DNA of 64,000 nucleotides from an uncultured Colwellia sp. (GCA_913058395.1 CAJXQI010000005.1:1-64000), one strand, 5' to 3'. Positions 1-6,957 are shown, counted from the first letter of the stretch. The notes: generated by a model not told the origin, from the sequence alone. Translations and numbers: made by a program.

Positions 1-58
1 TTCACTACGTTCACCTATTTTAGCCAACAATTTTTTGCCTGTTAATTGGGCGTTATAA
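1..58 (+). repeat. attC site 0 (partial, cut by window start)
   Basis: This is the right half of an integron attC site. It has the inner AGCCAAC arm and a GTTATAA core at 52-58, in the same layout as the complete sites downstream. The core marks the start of cassette 1. The left half lies outside the window. Confidence 0.85.
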
Positions 59-85
59 GCCTTATCGAAATTCGGAGTTCAATTT

Positions 86-700
86 TTGCCAATTCAAGAT
101 TCAAGCCCTGAGCGAAGAAACCTAACTGTTACAGCTGCCTCAATTATTATATTTTATATTGCAGGTGCTAAGTTTGATTCTCAAGAAATTCGTTTGCAAC
201 TAATTAATGTTCATTTTACCAATGCATCGATACTTACAATAACCATCTGGACCCTTTTATGCTGGTTTGTGTTTAGGTATTGGCAACAATTTAAAGGCAC
301 CTTGAGTACTTCATTTAATAAGAATGTAATATCATTCAATACAAAGAAACTTTGCAATTGGTACCTTATTAAACATCATAAAATAAATATCCATAAAGAA
401 TCAGGATGTTCAATGATATCGAATCTTGCAAAAATTGATAAACGTTGGGTCGCTAAATATAAGTTTGTAACAAATATCAGTTTAAACGACGATGGTAGTT
501 TCCATAGCTATACCGTTCCTCCAGATTTGAACGATGAGGAAAAAAACGTTGTTGTACTCGGGTTTTTATTTAAACTAATTTTATTTCCGTTTTTCTTAAT
601 TAAAATGTTTCTTATTGACTCTGAGTTTGTTTCTATTTTAATGCCTTACCTATTGTTTAGTGCTGCAGTAATACTGGGTATTTATTCAAAGTTTAATTAA
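86..700 (+). CDS. Cassette 1: conserved membrane protein of unknown function
   Basis: A 204-residue product. The TTG start at 86 is supported by GGAG at 74-77; no ATG fits better. Two hydrophobic segments lie near residues 17-30 and 46-65, and two more near the C-terminus (about 155-175 and 182-200), with a polar domain between them. The N-terminal stretch resembles a family I associate with marine gammaproteobacterial cassettes (from memory, not searched). It is the only gene between the cores at 52 and 801, so it is the cargo of one cassette. Function unknown. Confidence 0.8.
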   Translation: MPIQDSSPERRNLTVTAASIIIFYIAGAKFDSQEIRLQLINVHFTNASILTITIWTLLCWFVFRYWQQFKGTLSTSFNKNVISFNTKKLCNWYLIKHHKINIHKESGCSMISNLAKIDKRWVAKYKFVTNISLNDDGSFHSYTVPPDLNDEEKNVVVLGFLFKLILFPFFLIKMFLIDSEFVSILMPYLLFSAAVILGIYSKFN

Positions 701-704
701 AAAC

Positions 705-806
705 GGCTTATAACAAGCTGTTCAAGCGGGACAAATAACAGTTGGCTGGTTCCGCTTCGCTTCACATTTTAGCCAACTACAATTTGCCCCTTAACAGGGC
801 GTTAGC
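705..806 (+). repeat. attC site 1 of the integron array
   Basis: A complete site. The left outer arm GGCTTATAAC (705-714) is the exact reverse complement of the start of cassette 1 (52-61). The inner arms are GTTGGCT and AGCCAAC, and the core GTTAGC lies at 801-806. The loop belongs to the GTTCCGCTTCGCTTCAC subtype. Confidence 0.93.
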
Positions 807-838
807 TTTACATCTTTAACTTGAGTAGCACATTCAAT

Positions 839-1516
839 ATGAAAAACATTCTTTATGGTCTAATTATATTTATGCCCAACCTTGTTGGCGCTTCGGATCT
901 AGATTTAAAAAAAATAGATGTAAAAATCGTTAATAGTATCAATGAACGGCTGTGTAGTAACCTACAAGCTAGGATAGCCAACAAGCCTAATGCACCATTA
1001 GAATCAAATGTAAAAGATGGAATTTCATTAATACCTCAAACTTCGGGGGAATACACGTATAATTCTGTCGATGGACATAAAGTGTCTCTTAAAGTGCAAT
1101 GGATGGAGGGAGACTTTTTTAATGATGGAAGTCACATCACGGCCTCTCATAGGTGTAGTATGTTACGAGGTATTTGCAGTGATGAGCTGGTTATACACAG
1201 CAAAGATATTGATTACAAAATCGAACCAGAACAAGAGTTTAGCTTGAGTTATGTTCGAGACTTGCCGTATTTTCAATCGATGTACCACTGGCCATTTAAA
1301 ATTTGGCCCGGCTCATCCGTTTCTATGATGTTAGTTCGTGTTTCCCCATTTACCTTTGAAAATAAAACGTTTCTTCTTTTATCAGACAACTATGATAAAA
1401 AAGATTACTGGGCTGTTAGCCTTAAAAAGTCTAACGTAGTGTATCCTTCAGGGAAGCACAAAGGAAAAGAAAGTGGTTCACTTGATATAGCTTATTCATG
1501 TCATATGAAAAGCTAA
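839..1516 (+). CDS. Cassette 2: exported protein of unknown function
   Basis: A 225-residue product from the ATG at 839. An in-frame TTG at 821 is possible, but the ATG gives a clean signal peptide: a Lys near the N-terminus, a hydrophobic stretch over residues 5-17 and a GAS cleavage region near residue 19. The mature part is rich in polar residues and has several cysteines, as expected in the periplasm. The stop codon lies inside the left arm of attC site 2. No family recognised. Confidence 0.8.
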   Translation: MKNILYGLIIFMPNLVGASDLDLKKIDVKIVNSINERLCSNLQARIANKPNAPLESNVKDGISLIPQTSGEYTYNSVDGHKVSLKVQWMEGDFFNDGSHITASHRCSMLRGICSDELVIHSKDIDYKIEPEQEFSLSYVRDLPYFQSMYHWPFKIWPGSSVSMMLVRVSPFTFENKTFLLLSDNYDKKDYWAVSLKKSNVVYPSGKHKGKESGSLDIAYSCHMKS

Positions 1517-1609
1517 CAAGTCACTCAAAAGGACAAAAAACAGTTGGCTTTTTGCTCCTTCGTCGCTAATTTTAGCCAACAATTTTTTGCCTCTTAGTGG
1601 GGCGTTATG
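1509..1609 (+). repeat. attC site 2 of the integron array
   Basis: The left arm AAAGCTAAC (1509-1517) is the reverse complement of the cassette 2 start (801-809). The inner arms are GTTGGCT and AGCCAAC, and the core GTTATG lies at 1604-1609. The loop is of the GCTCCTTCGTCGC subtype. It overlaps the last codons of the preceding gene. Confidence 0.93.
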
Positions 1610-1625
1610 TGCCTATGGAAGCAGT

Positions 1626-1976
1626 ATGAAGCTCATCTCCAAAATTGTTATATCTCTTATTGTGCTAATAGTCGTTGCCTATTATGGCAGCGCATTTGTA
1701 ATGCCTAGCGTGACCATCGTAAATAAATCAGGTGCCGTAATTGAACAAGTTGAGGTAGCTTTACCAAGTTCCAACTTGAACTTCGGAGCATTAATGGATG
1801 GTGAGGAGAATACATTGCACTACTCCCTAGAACAAAGCGATGGCGTTTATAACTACCAATTCAAAAGTAAAAATTCAGTTATGTTTCGTGGTAGTTGTGG
1901 TTACGTTACTAATAATGAAATTCATAAAAGAGTTGTAATTACTCTTAATAAAAACAACGAAGTAGTATGCGACTAG
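1626..1976 (+). CDS. Cassette 3: small membrane-anchored protein of unknown function
   Basis: A 116-residue product from the ATG at 1626, preceded by GGAAG. The open frame reaches back to 1587, but that would start inside attC site 2, so the later start is preferred. Residues 5-22 form one strongly hydrophobic segment (signal anchor or signal peptide). The rest looks beta-rich and extracytoplasmic, with two cysteines near the C-terminus. Its TAG stop (1974-1976) is part of the cassette-end inverted repeat. No family recognised. Confidence 0.78.
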   Translation: MKLISKIVISLIVLIVVAYYGSAFVMPSVTIVNKSGAVIEQVEVALPSSNLNFGALMDGEENTLHYSLEQSDGVYNYQFKSKNSVMFRGSCGYVTNNEIHKRVVITLNKNNEVVCD

Positions 1977-2078
1977 GCACATAACAAGCTGTTCAATCGG
2001 GACAAATAACAGTTGGCTTTTGCTCCTGCGTCGCTTATTTTAGCCAACATATTATTTGCCTCTTAACGAGGCGTTATG
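1974..2078 (+). repeat. attC site 3 of the integron array
   Basis: The left arm TAGGCACATAAC (1974-1985) is the 12-bp reverse complement of the cassette 3 start (1604-1615). The inner arms are GTTGGCT and AGCCAAC, and the core GTTATG lies at 2073-2078. Confidence 0.93.
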
Positions 2079-2369
2079 TTTATCGGGAGTCTCGTTAAGT
2101 TGGGAAAACGACGAAATGGATTTTACATTGGTGCTGCTGTTGTTTTTTTGGGTTATCTAATTCAAGAGACTACTAGTGCAAATCCAAATACTATAGCCAT
2201 CTCAGACCTTTTATTTGAGAGTTTTTTATTCTCGATTGTTTCTGGGGTTCTATTCTTATTGGGGTTTTCTGCATTAGCAGGTCGAGGAAGCGCAGATAAT
2301 ATCAACTCAGAAAAACGTGCTACTGAAATTCGAGCTAAAGTAAATCAAGAAATTACTACAAAACAATAA
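2076..2369 (+). CDS. Cassette 4: small two-span membrane protein
   Basis: A 97-residue product. The ATG at 2076 is made by the GTTATG recombination core itself. An in-frame TTG at 2100, with GGGAG about 10 bases upstream, is an alternative. Two hydrophobic segments (about residues 15-30 and 50-68) are followed by a charged C-terminal tail. It is the only gene in its cassette. No family recognised. Confidence 0.7.
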   Translation: MFIGSLVKLGKRRNGFYIGAAVVFLGYLIQETTSANPNTIAISDLLFESFLFSIVSGVLFLLGFSALAGRGSADNINSEKRATEIRAKVNQEITTKQ

Positions 2370-2385
2370 ATCAAGGCAAGCATAA

Positions 2386-2489
2386 ATAAACATAACAAGC
2401 TGTTTAACAAGGACAAAATACAGTTGGCTTTTTGCTCCTTCGTCGCTAATTTTAGCCAACTATTTTATTGCCGCTTAGCAAAGCGTTAG
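2386..2489 (+). repeat. attC site 4 of the integron array
   Basis: The left arm ATAAACATAAC (2386-2396) is the reverse complement of the cassette 4 start (2073-2083). The inner arms are GTTGGCT and AGCCAAC, and the core GTTAG lies at 2485-2489. Confidence 0.93.
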
Positions 2490-2987
2490 TTGTACAAGGA
2501 GAGCGCCATCAGCATTAACTATTCATCATATTCTATTGAAGAGCTATTGGATGCAAAAGTAGAAATAGATAGAGAAAAATTTCCTAGTAATTATAATTCT
2601 TTACTTTCTGAGCTTGCCTCTAGAAATACTGAATTGGAAGCTCATAATCTAGTGTTATCAATTGAAACTCAAAAACGTGAAGCTGTCATAATTAAAAGTT
2701 GCTCTCCTATACGTATTATTTTTATTTTATTCGTTGGCTTTTTTGCCAGCTTATACTTTGCACTATCATCAAAATTTGGACAAATGGAAGGTGGAGATAA
2801 GCTTTTATCTCTTCTTATCATGCTTATGGCGGGGCTGCCGCTGTTACATTCATTTTTAAAAGGTTGGACATTAGGTCGACATGGAGTTGTAACATTGACT
2901 AATGACGCTTTTAGCTATTCAGTTATGCAATTATTCTACAGCTTTGTTTTGTTCTATATAATAAGTTCTACGGTAATTTGGTGGTAA
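2490..2987 (+). CDS. Cassette 5: membrane protein with N-terminal helical domain
   Basis: A product of up to 165 residues. The start is uncertain. The listed start is a TTG at 2490 touching the attC core. The only good ribosome-binding site, AAGGAG at 2496-2501, lies downstream of it, and no ATG, GTG or TTG follows at a normal distance; ATC (2508) and ATT (2514) do. Residues 10-60 look helical and charged. Hydrophobic spans follow near 75-93, 105-122 and 143-162. No family recognised. Confidence 0.7.
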   Translation: MYKESAISINYSSYSIEELLDAKVEIDREKFPSNYNSLLSELASRNTELEAHNLVLSIETQKREAVIIKSCSPIRIIFILFVGFFASLYFALSSKFGQMEGGDKLLSLLIMLMAGLPLLHSFLKGWTLGRHGVVTLTNDAFSYSVMQLFYSFVLFYIISSTVIWW

Positions 2988-2988
2988 C

Positions 2989-3092
2989 GTACAACTAACA
3001 AGCCATTCAAGCAGGACAAATAACAGTTGGCTATTTACTCCTTCGTCGCTTATTTTAGCCAACAATTATTTGCCTCTTAATGGGGCGTTAGG
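2989..3092 (+). repeat. attC site 5 of the integron array
   Basis: The left arm GTACAACTAAC (2989-2999) is the exact reverse complement of the cassette 5 start (2485-2495). The inner arms are GTTGGCT and AGCCAAC, and the core GTTAGG lies at 3087-3092. Confidence 0.93.
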
Positions 3093-3112
3093 TTTAAAAG
3101 GAGTTAGGCTGT

Positions 3113-3490
3113 ATGTTCTGGCAAATATCATTTTGGTTACTTGTTGTTATTTTAGTTTTACCATTTCCTTTCAAAGTTTTTGGATATATCAAAGGCTCTG
3201 ACGATAGTACGTTAAGTGTAAAAATAGAAGAGTCTGCTAATGCCATTTTTATGTCTATTGGTTTGGTTGCATTTTATGGATATATAAATAATCAAGTTTA
3301 TTTATCTCCAATATTTTGGCAAGCGTGGTTATTAATAGGTGTACTGTGGTCAATTGTTGCAATTTTTTGGTCACCTAAATTAGCTTATGCAACGGAAATA
3401 ATGGGAAAAAATAGAATGCGCATTGCTGCTGGTATTAGCTGTGTTTTATATATTCCGTTATTTTTAGCTGTTTACTTCTATGCATTTTAA
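3113..3490 (+). CDS. Cassette 6: multi-span membrane protein of unknown function
   Basis: A 125-residue product from the ATG at 3113, with an AAAGGAG-type site about 10 bases upstream. Most of its length is hydrophobic, with about four spans near residues 3-22, 42-60, 67-85 and 102-122. The TAA stop at 3488-3490 lies inside the 13-bp cassette-end repeat. No family recognised. Confidence 0.78.
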   Translation: MFWQISFWLLVVILVLPFPFKVFGYIKGSDDSTLSVKIEESANAIFMSIGLVAFYGYINNQVYLSPIFWQAWLLIGVLWSIVAIFWSPKLAYATEIMGKNRMRIAAGISCVLYIPLFLAVYFYAF

Positions 3491-3590
3491 ACCTAACAAG
3501 GGTTTTCAAGTCGGAATCGTAACAGTTTGCTCGGTTCCGCTTCGCTGCACATTTTAGCAAACTATTACAAGCCGCTTAAAACGGCGTTAG
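3485..3590 (+). repeat. attC site 6 of the integron array
   Basis: The left arm TTTTAAACCTAAC (3485-3497) is the 13-bp reverse complement of the cassette 6 start (3087-3099). The inner arms differ from most sites, GTTTGCT and AGCAAAC, but still pair perfectly. The core GTTAG lies at 3586-3590. The loop is of the TTCCGCTTCGCTGCAC subtype. Confidence 0.93.
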
Positions 3591-3605
3591 TTACTCAGGG
3601 AAGTC

Positions 3606-4094
3606 ATGCGAAGCATTCTATTATTTATCACGCTATTTTTAATACATAATACAGCTAACGCTTGTAGTTTTGCTCCTGGTTATGATGAATTTGTTATTAG
3701 CCCTCTTTACAAAAAGAAAAATCATCCATTGGCTTTACCAAAAGCAAGTTTAGAATCTATTAAGCGTGGTTATGACGATGGAAATAGAGGTTCATGTTCG
3801 GATGCTGGAATCATCAAAATAAAATTTGAAAACGAAAATCCAGTTAGAGCTACAGGGTATAAGTTAAAGATTGTTTCAGGCACTTTTGAAACTAATGTAA
3901 TTCCTGACTATGAGGTAATGCCTTCTAGGTACTACCCGAGTGGAAACTCTATGTCTTTTATCTGGTTGGATGGCAGTTATGACAATCAGGAGAGCATTGA
4001 TTTCGTTTTACAAATTATCGCTGTATCGCCAGAAGGTGGCGAAAGTGAGCCGTATAATCTTAAAATCTATCATGCAGGTGGCAAGAGTAACTAA
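3606..4094 (+). CDS. Cassette 7: exported protein of unknown function
   Basis: A 162-residue product from the ATG at 3606, preceded by GGGAAG. A signal peptide is clear: Arg2, a hydrophobic core over residues 4-14 and an ANA cleavage site just before Cys20. The cysteine directly after the cleavage site has no good lipobox, so a soluble periplasmic protein is more likely than a lipoprotein. The mature part looks beta-rich. The stop lies inside the left arm of attC site 7. Confidence 0.78.
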   Translation: MRSILLFITLFLIHNTANACSFAPGYDEFVISPLYKKKNHPLALPKASLESIKRGYDDGNRGSCSDAGIIKIKFENENPVRATGYKLKIVSGTFETNVIPDYEVMPSRYYPSGNSMSFIWLDGSYDNQESIDFVLQIIAVSPEGGESEPYNLKIYHAGGKSN

Positions 4095-4190
4095 CAAGCC
4101 AATCAAGCGGGACTGTTAAAGTTTGGCTCAGTTTCGCTTCGCTACACAAGTTTAGCCAAACATTTATCAGCCCCTTAATGGGGCGTTAGG
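4085..4190 (+). repeat. attC site 7 of the integron array
   Basis: The left arm GAGTAACTAAC (4085-4095) is the reverse complement of the cassette 7 start (3586-3596). The inner arms GTTTGGCT and AGCCAAAC differ from the common form at a paired position. The core GTTAGG lies at 4185-4190. Confidence 0.93.
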
Positions 4191-4196
4191 AGTATT

Positions 4197-4589
4197 ATGG
4201 AAGCATCGGAATTAGCTTCACTTGTTGAATCGATTGATACTTTAACAACTCGTTTCACTTGGCTAACAGGTTTTTTATATTTAGCTTATTTTACAATTTT
4301 AGGTGTTGTTTATTTTACGATGTGGCGAACACCTGCATCTGAGGGACCCACTGAGTTTAAAGGCGCTGACTTAATGCTTGAACAAGCCAAATATGAAGAG
4401 TTATTTAAAATTAGTCACAGGGTTTTAAAGCGTCGTCCAAATAATGTTGAAGCACATTGGTATATTGCTCTTTGTTATTACGACAAATCTAATTACCCTA
4501 AAGCTACTGATTGTTTTCTTAAAACTAAGAAATCTAATCCTCACTGGGCTGAAGGTGTGAATACCTATTTGGAATACATAAAGAATTAG
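4197..4589 (+). CDS. Cassette 8: membrane-anchored TPR-like protein
   Basis: A 130-residue product from the ATG at 4197. Its ribosome-binding site AGGAG (4188-4192) is formed by the attC core GTTAGGAG. One hydrophobic span at about residues 22-43 is followed by a soluble part with tetratricopeptide-like helices from about residue 62 (a pattern such as VEAHWYIALCYYDKSNYPKA). A membrane-tethered TPR adaptor is a reasonable guess. The partner is unknown. Confidence 0.78.
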   Translation: MEASELASLVESIDTLTTRFTWLTGFLYLAYFTILGVVYFTMWRTPASEGPTEFKGADLMLEQAKYEELFKISHRVLKRRPNNVEAHWYIALCYYDKSNYPKATDCFLKTKKSNPHWAEGVNTYLEYIKN

Positions 4590-4622
4590 AAAATGGTGCG
4601 CCATTAGGTCAGCAGCACTAAT

Positions 4623-4713
4623 TAATACTCCTAACAAGGCAATAAAGCAGGACAAAAAACAGTTGTTTTTTGCTCCTTCGTCGCTTATTTTAACCAACTA
4701 TTGAGGCGTTACC
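4623..4713 (+). repeat. attC site 8 (shortened right half)
   Basis: The left arm TAATACTCCTAAC (4623-4635) is the 13-bp reverse complement of the cassette 8 start (4185-4197). The inner arms are imperfect (GTTGTTT against AACCAAC). The stretch between inner arm and core lacks about a dozen bases present in the other sites. The core GTTACC lies at 4708-4713. Confidence 0.85.
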
Positions 4714-4718
4714 TGCCA

Positions 4719-5060
4719 ATGAAGTCTCGAACTATGAGTCTAATTTTACAACTTTCCAAATTCTGCCTTATTTCTTTCGGCATTATTATGGTTATCATAT
4801 TTGGTACGCCCGTTATTAGTAACTTAATAGTAATGGGGTTAATAGATCTTGCAGGATGTGACTTATCCCCGGCTGGCCCTTCGGAGTGCCTAGTTTGGGG
4901 GGGTGATTTAGGAAATCGATTATTTATATATGAATCATTTATAAGTTTCATATTTACCCCAGTAGTATTCTTAATTTACTTTTGGGATATTATATTAATT
5001 TGGCTGCTCTGTTATTTAGTTTTACATATACGAGAATGGCGGCTAAGTTACAGCAGCTAA
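4719..5060 (+). CDS. Cassette 9: membrane protein of unknown function
   Basis: A 113-residue product from the ATG at 4719; a second in-frame ATG lies at 4734. The frame stays open back to 4701, but that would start in the attC site. Hydrophobic spans occur near residues 8-24, 27-45 and 75-104, with a short cysteine-containing loop between the second and third. The TAA stop at 5058-5060 is inside the left arm of attC site 9. No family recognised. Confidence 0.68.
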   Translation: MKSRTMSLILQLSKFCLISFGIIMVIIFGTPVISNLIVMGLIDLAGCDLSPAGPSECLVWGGDLGNRLFIYESFISFIFTPVVFLIYFWDIILIWLLCYLVLHIREWRLSYSS

Positions 5061-5153
5061 CAAGCAAATAAATTAGGACAACAGTTGGCTACACTCCACT
5101 TTTCTTCATATTTTAGCCAATCATACTTGGCTGCTTATTGTGGCGTTGTTAGG
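5056..5153 (+). repeat. attC site 9 (last site with a complete layout)
   Basis: The left arm GCTAAC (5056-5061), inner arms GTTGGCT and AGCCAAT, and a duplicated core reading GTTGTTAGG (5145-5153). The loop is diverged. Unlike the earlier cassettes, the outer arm pairs with its own cassette start (GTTACCTG) only with a mismatch. Confidence 0.82.
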
Positions 5154-5203
5154 TTACTTTTTAGTGCTACCACAACCACGTTATCCCTTTATTTTTGAAA
5201 ATC

Positions 5204-5368
5204 ATGAGCTTGAGTTCATATACTGTATTGAACTTCATAATGAGTTATTTATGTTTCTTTGTAGTATCTTTTATATGCTTTTCTTTTAAGATCCCCAATA
5301 CACCAACAACCTTAGCCATTGGTTCATTATTTTCGGTCGGTTTATTTGTAATATGGTTTTACCAATAA
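5204..5368 (+). CDS. Cassette 10: 54-residue membrane protein
   Basis: A short open frame from the ATG at 5204 to the TAA at 5366-5368. The product has two hydrophobic stretches (about residues 8-27 and 37-52) joined by a short polar turn with KIPNTP, which is the shape of a two-span mini membrane protein. It is the only open frame that fills this cassette. No strong ribosome-binding site is visible; an in-frame TTG at 5195 is an alternative start. Whether it is expressed is unproven. Confidence 0.5.
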   Translation: MSLSSYTVLNFIMSYLCFFVVSFICFSFKIPNTPTTLAIGSLFSVGLFVIWFYQ

Positions 5369-5387
5369 AAACAAAGTAGTATAAATA

Positions 5388-5420
5388 CATAACAACTTTT
5401 CCCTTAACAGGGCTTTAACA
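5388..5420 (+). repeat. Degenerate attC remnant 10
   Basis: CATAAC is followed directly by CCCTTAACAGGGC and TTTAAC. This joins the left outer part of an attC site to its right end and deletes both inner arms and the loop. The GTT core has become TTTAA. It is presumably inactive. Confidence 0.6.
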
Positions 5421-5433
5421 GTAAAGGTCAATT

Positions 5434-5754
5434 ATGCGTTATTTATTTATAATTATTATTTTGTTTAGTCTACTGAGTGGATGTTCAACAACTTCAAAAT
5501 ATGATTTGTACCAAGGAGAATATCTTGAGTTAACACTTAAAGATCAGACTTATTATTTTTCGAACCATGAAATTCCACAAGGGGAAGAGTCAAAGCTTTT
5601 AAATTTATTAAAAGCATACAACACAAAAAAATTCTTGCTCCATGACTTTACAATGGGTGACATTATGAAGTTTGGCTCTTCTGTGCAAGAAAATAGTTTT
5701 AAGTTTTATTTTATTGACAAAAACAATGAAATTAAGCAGATTATTTTTGCTTAA
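5434..5754 (+). CDS. Cassette 11: small lipoprotein of unknown function
   Basis: A 106-residue product from the ATG at 5434, with AAAGG about 8 bases upstream. Residues 1-17 form a lipoprotein signal peptide ending in the lipobox LSGC with Cys17, followed by Ser-Thr-Thr. The remainder is a small mixed domain. Gene-bearing unit of the decayed end of the array, flanked by two broken attC remnants. No family recognised. Confidence 0.78.
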   Translation: MRYLFIIIILFSLLSGCSTTSKYDLYQGEYLELTLKDQTYYFSNHEIPQGEESKLLNLLKAYNTKKFLLHDFTMGDIMKFGSSVQENSFKFYFIDKNNEIKQIIFA

Positions 5755-5762
5755 ACTTTCTG

Positions 5763-5792
5763 CTGACAAGTCAATTATGCGGGGCTTTATAA
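5763..5792 (+). repeat. Degenerate attC remnant 11
   Basis: CTGACAAGTCAATTATGCG runs straight into GGGGCTTTATAA. This matches the two outer ends of an attC site with the middle removed. It is followed by the ribosome-binding site of the next gene (AAGGAG, 5797-5802). Confidence 0.55.
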
Positions 5793-5807
5793 TGACAAGG
5801 AGTGTAA

Positions 5808-6793
5808 ATGCAAACTTTTGCTAAGAGTAATATTCCATTTATATTTCTCGTAGTTATTTCTGTTTTCTGGACTTTTTTCTATCAAAGCACTAACGCTCTG
5901 AATGGGTTTGGCGTAGAAAAGCCAGAATGGCTTTTGCTAATCGATGGCTTAGTTGTTTTGCCTGTTTTATGTTTTGGTTTGTTAAAGAGAAGAAAGAAGC
6001 TGCAATCAAAGCCGCAGTTTATGGTTGTTTGATTATATTACTTGGTAGCTTTATTATTCCTGAAACCACGAAGGTTGTATGGCCTTACCTTGAGTTGTTG
6101 CGTTATCTTGCTATTTCTGCGCTGATCGTTTTAGAAGTTACCACTATTTTTACTGTCTTTTCGGCTATAAAAGCTTCGCTTATTAAAGATACAGACCCAG
6201 ATGTAGCTATATTAAAGTCAATTGAAAGAATTCTAGGCAAAGGTGTTATAAGCTCATTAATCTCTTTTGAGGCACGAGTTTGGACATAAGCATTATTTTC
6301 AAAAAAGATAAGGCAGCAAAACTTTTCTGGTGATTGTCATTTTAGTTGTCATAAGAAAGATGGTACTCAAAGCAATCAATTGGGCTTTATTCTCATAATT
6401 TTATTTGAATTACCCGTTATGCATATGCTTTTACATTTTTTATGGTCACCGTTGGCAGCCAATATTACAACGGGTTTAACTCTTCTAGGTTTGGTCTTTT
6501 TTATTGCTGAGTATAAAGCCATTGCAATTAGGCCTATTTCAATTGTGCCAGACAGCATTATTGTAAGGTATGGAATGTGGAATCCTTTAATAATTATTTT
6601 AAGTGATATTGATTACATACAATATAATTCAAAATTTATACATCGTTCGAGTAATATTAGTAGATTCAATTTAGCAGGTAATCCAAATATAGAGATCAAG
6701 CTCAATTCCGGTAAGTTTGTTTATTTAGGCGTAGATGCACCTAACGAGTTTATTTTAGCTATAGAGAAGTATCGAAAAAATTGTTGTAACTAA
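5808..6793 (+). pseudogene. Cassette 12: broken membrane protein gene (frameshift plus in-frame stop)
   Basis: One ancestral gene of about 328 codons is seen in three pieces. It starts at the ATG at 5808 (AAGGAG 5 bases upstream) and reads to about 5974. There the sense continues in another frame, as if one T were lost from a T run (LCF then WFVKEKK). It then runs to a TAA at 6287-6289 and continues in the same frame to 6793. The pieces together give about six hydrophobic spans with a polar C-terminal domain that looks like a pleckstrin-like beta domain (not searched). A sequencing error could explain one lesion but hardly both. Confidence 0.72.
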
Positions 6794-6845
6794 CTATTCA
6801 AGCGGGACTACTAACAGCTCTCTCTGTTTCGCTTCACATTTCCGC
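6788..6845 (+). repeat. Degenerate attC remnant 12 (end of array)
   Basis: AACTAACTATTCAAGCGGGAC and the loop piece TTTCGCTTCACATTT match the left half and loop of the upstream attC sites. The right inner arm and core are missing. This marks the distal end of the integron array; chromosomal genes on the other strand follow. Confidence 0.65.
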
Positions 6846-6957
6846 TTTGAATTATCTTATTTTTAAAGATGCCTTAATAAATTAATTTAGATTCTACAAA
6901 GAAAAATCAGCTCTTGAGCCCGTTTTAGCAAACGATAACATTCAAGAGCTGCAGCAA

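Noticed and set aside
4425-4951. Reverse-strand open frames across attC site 8 and cassette 9
   Set aside because: They lie opposite good forward cassette genes and the repeat, and have no ribosome-binding site.
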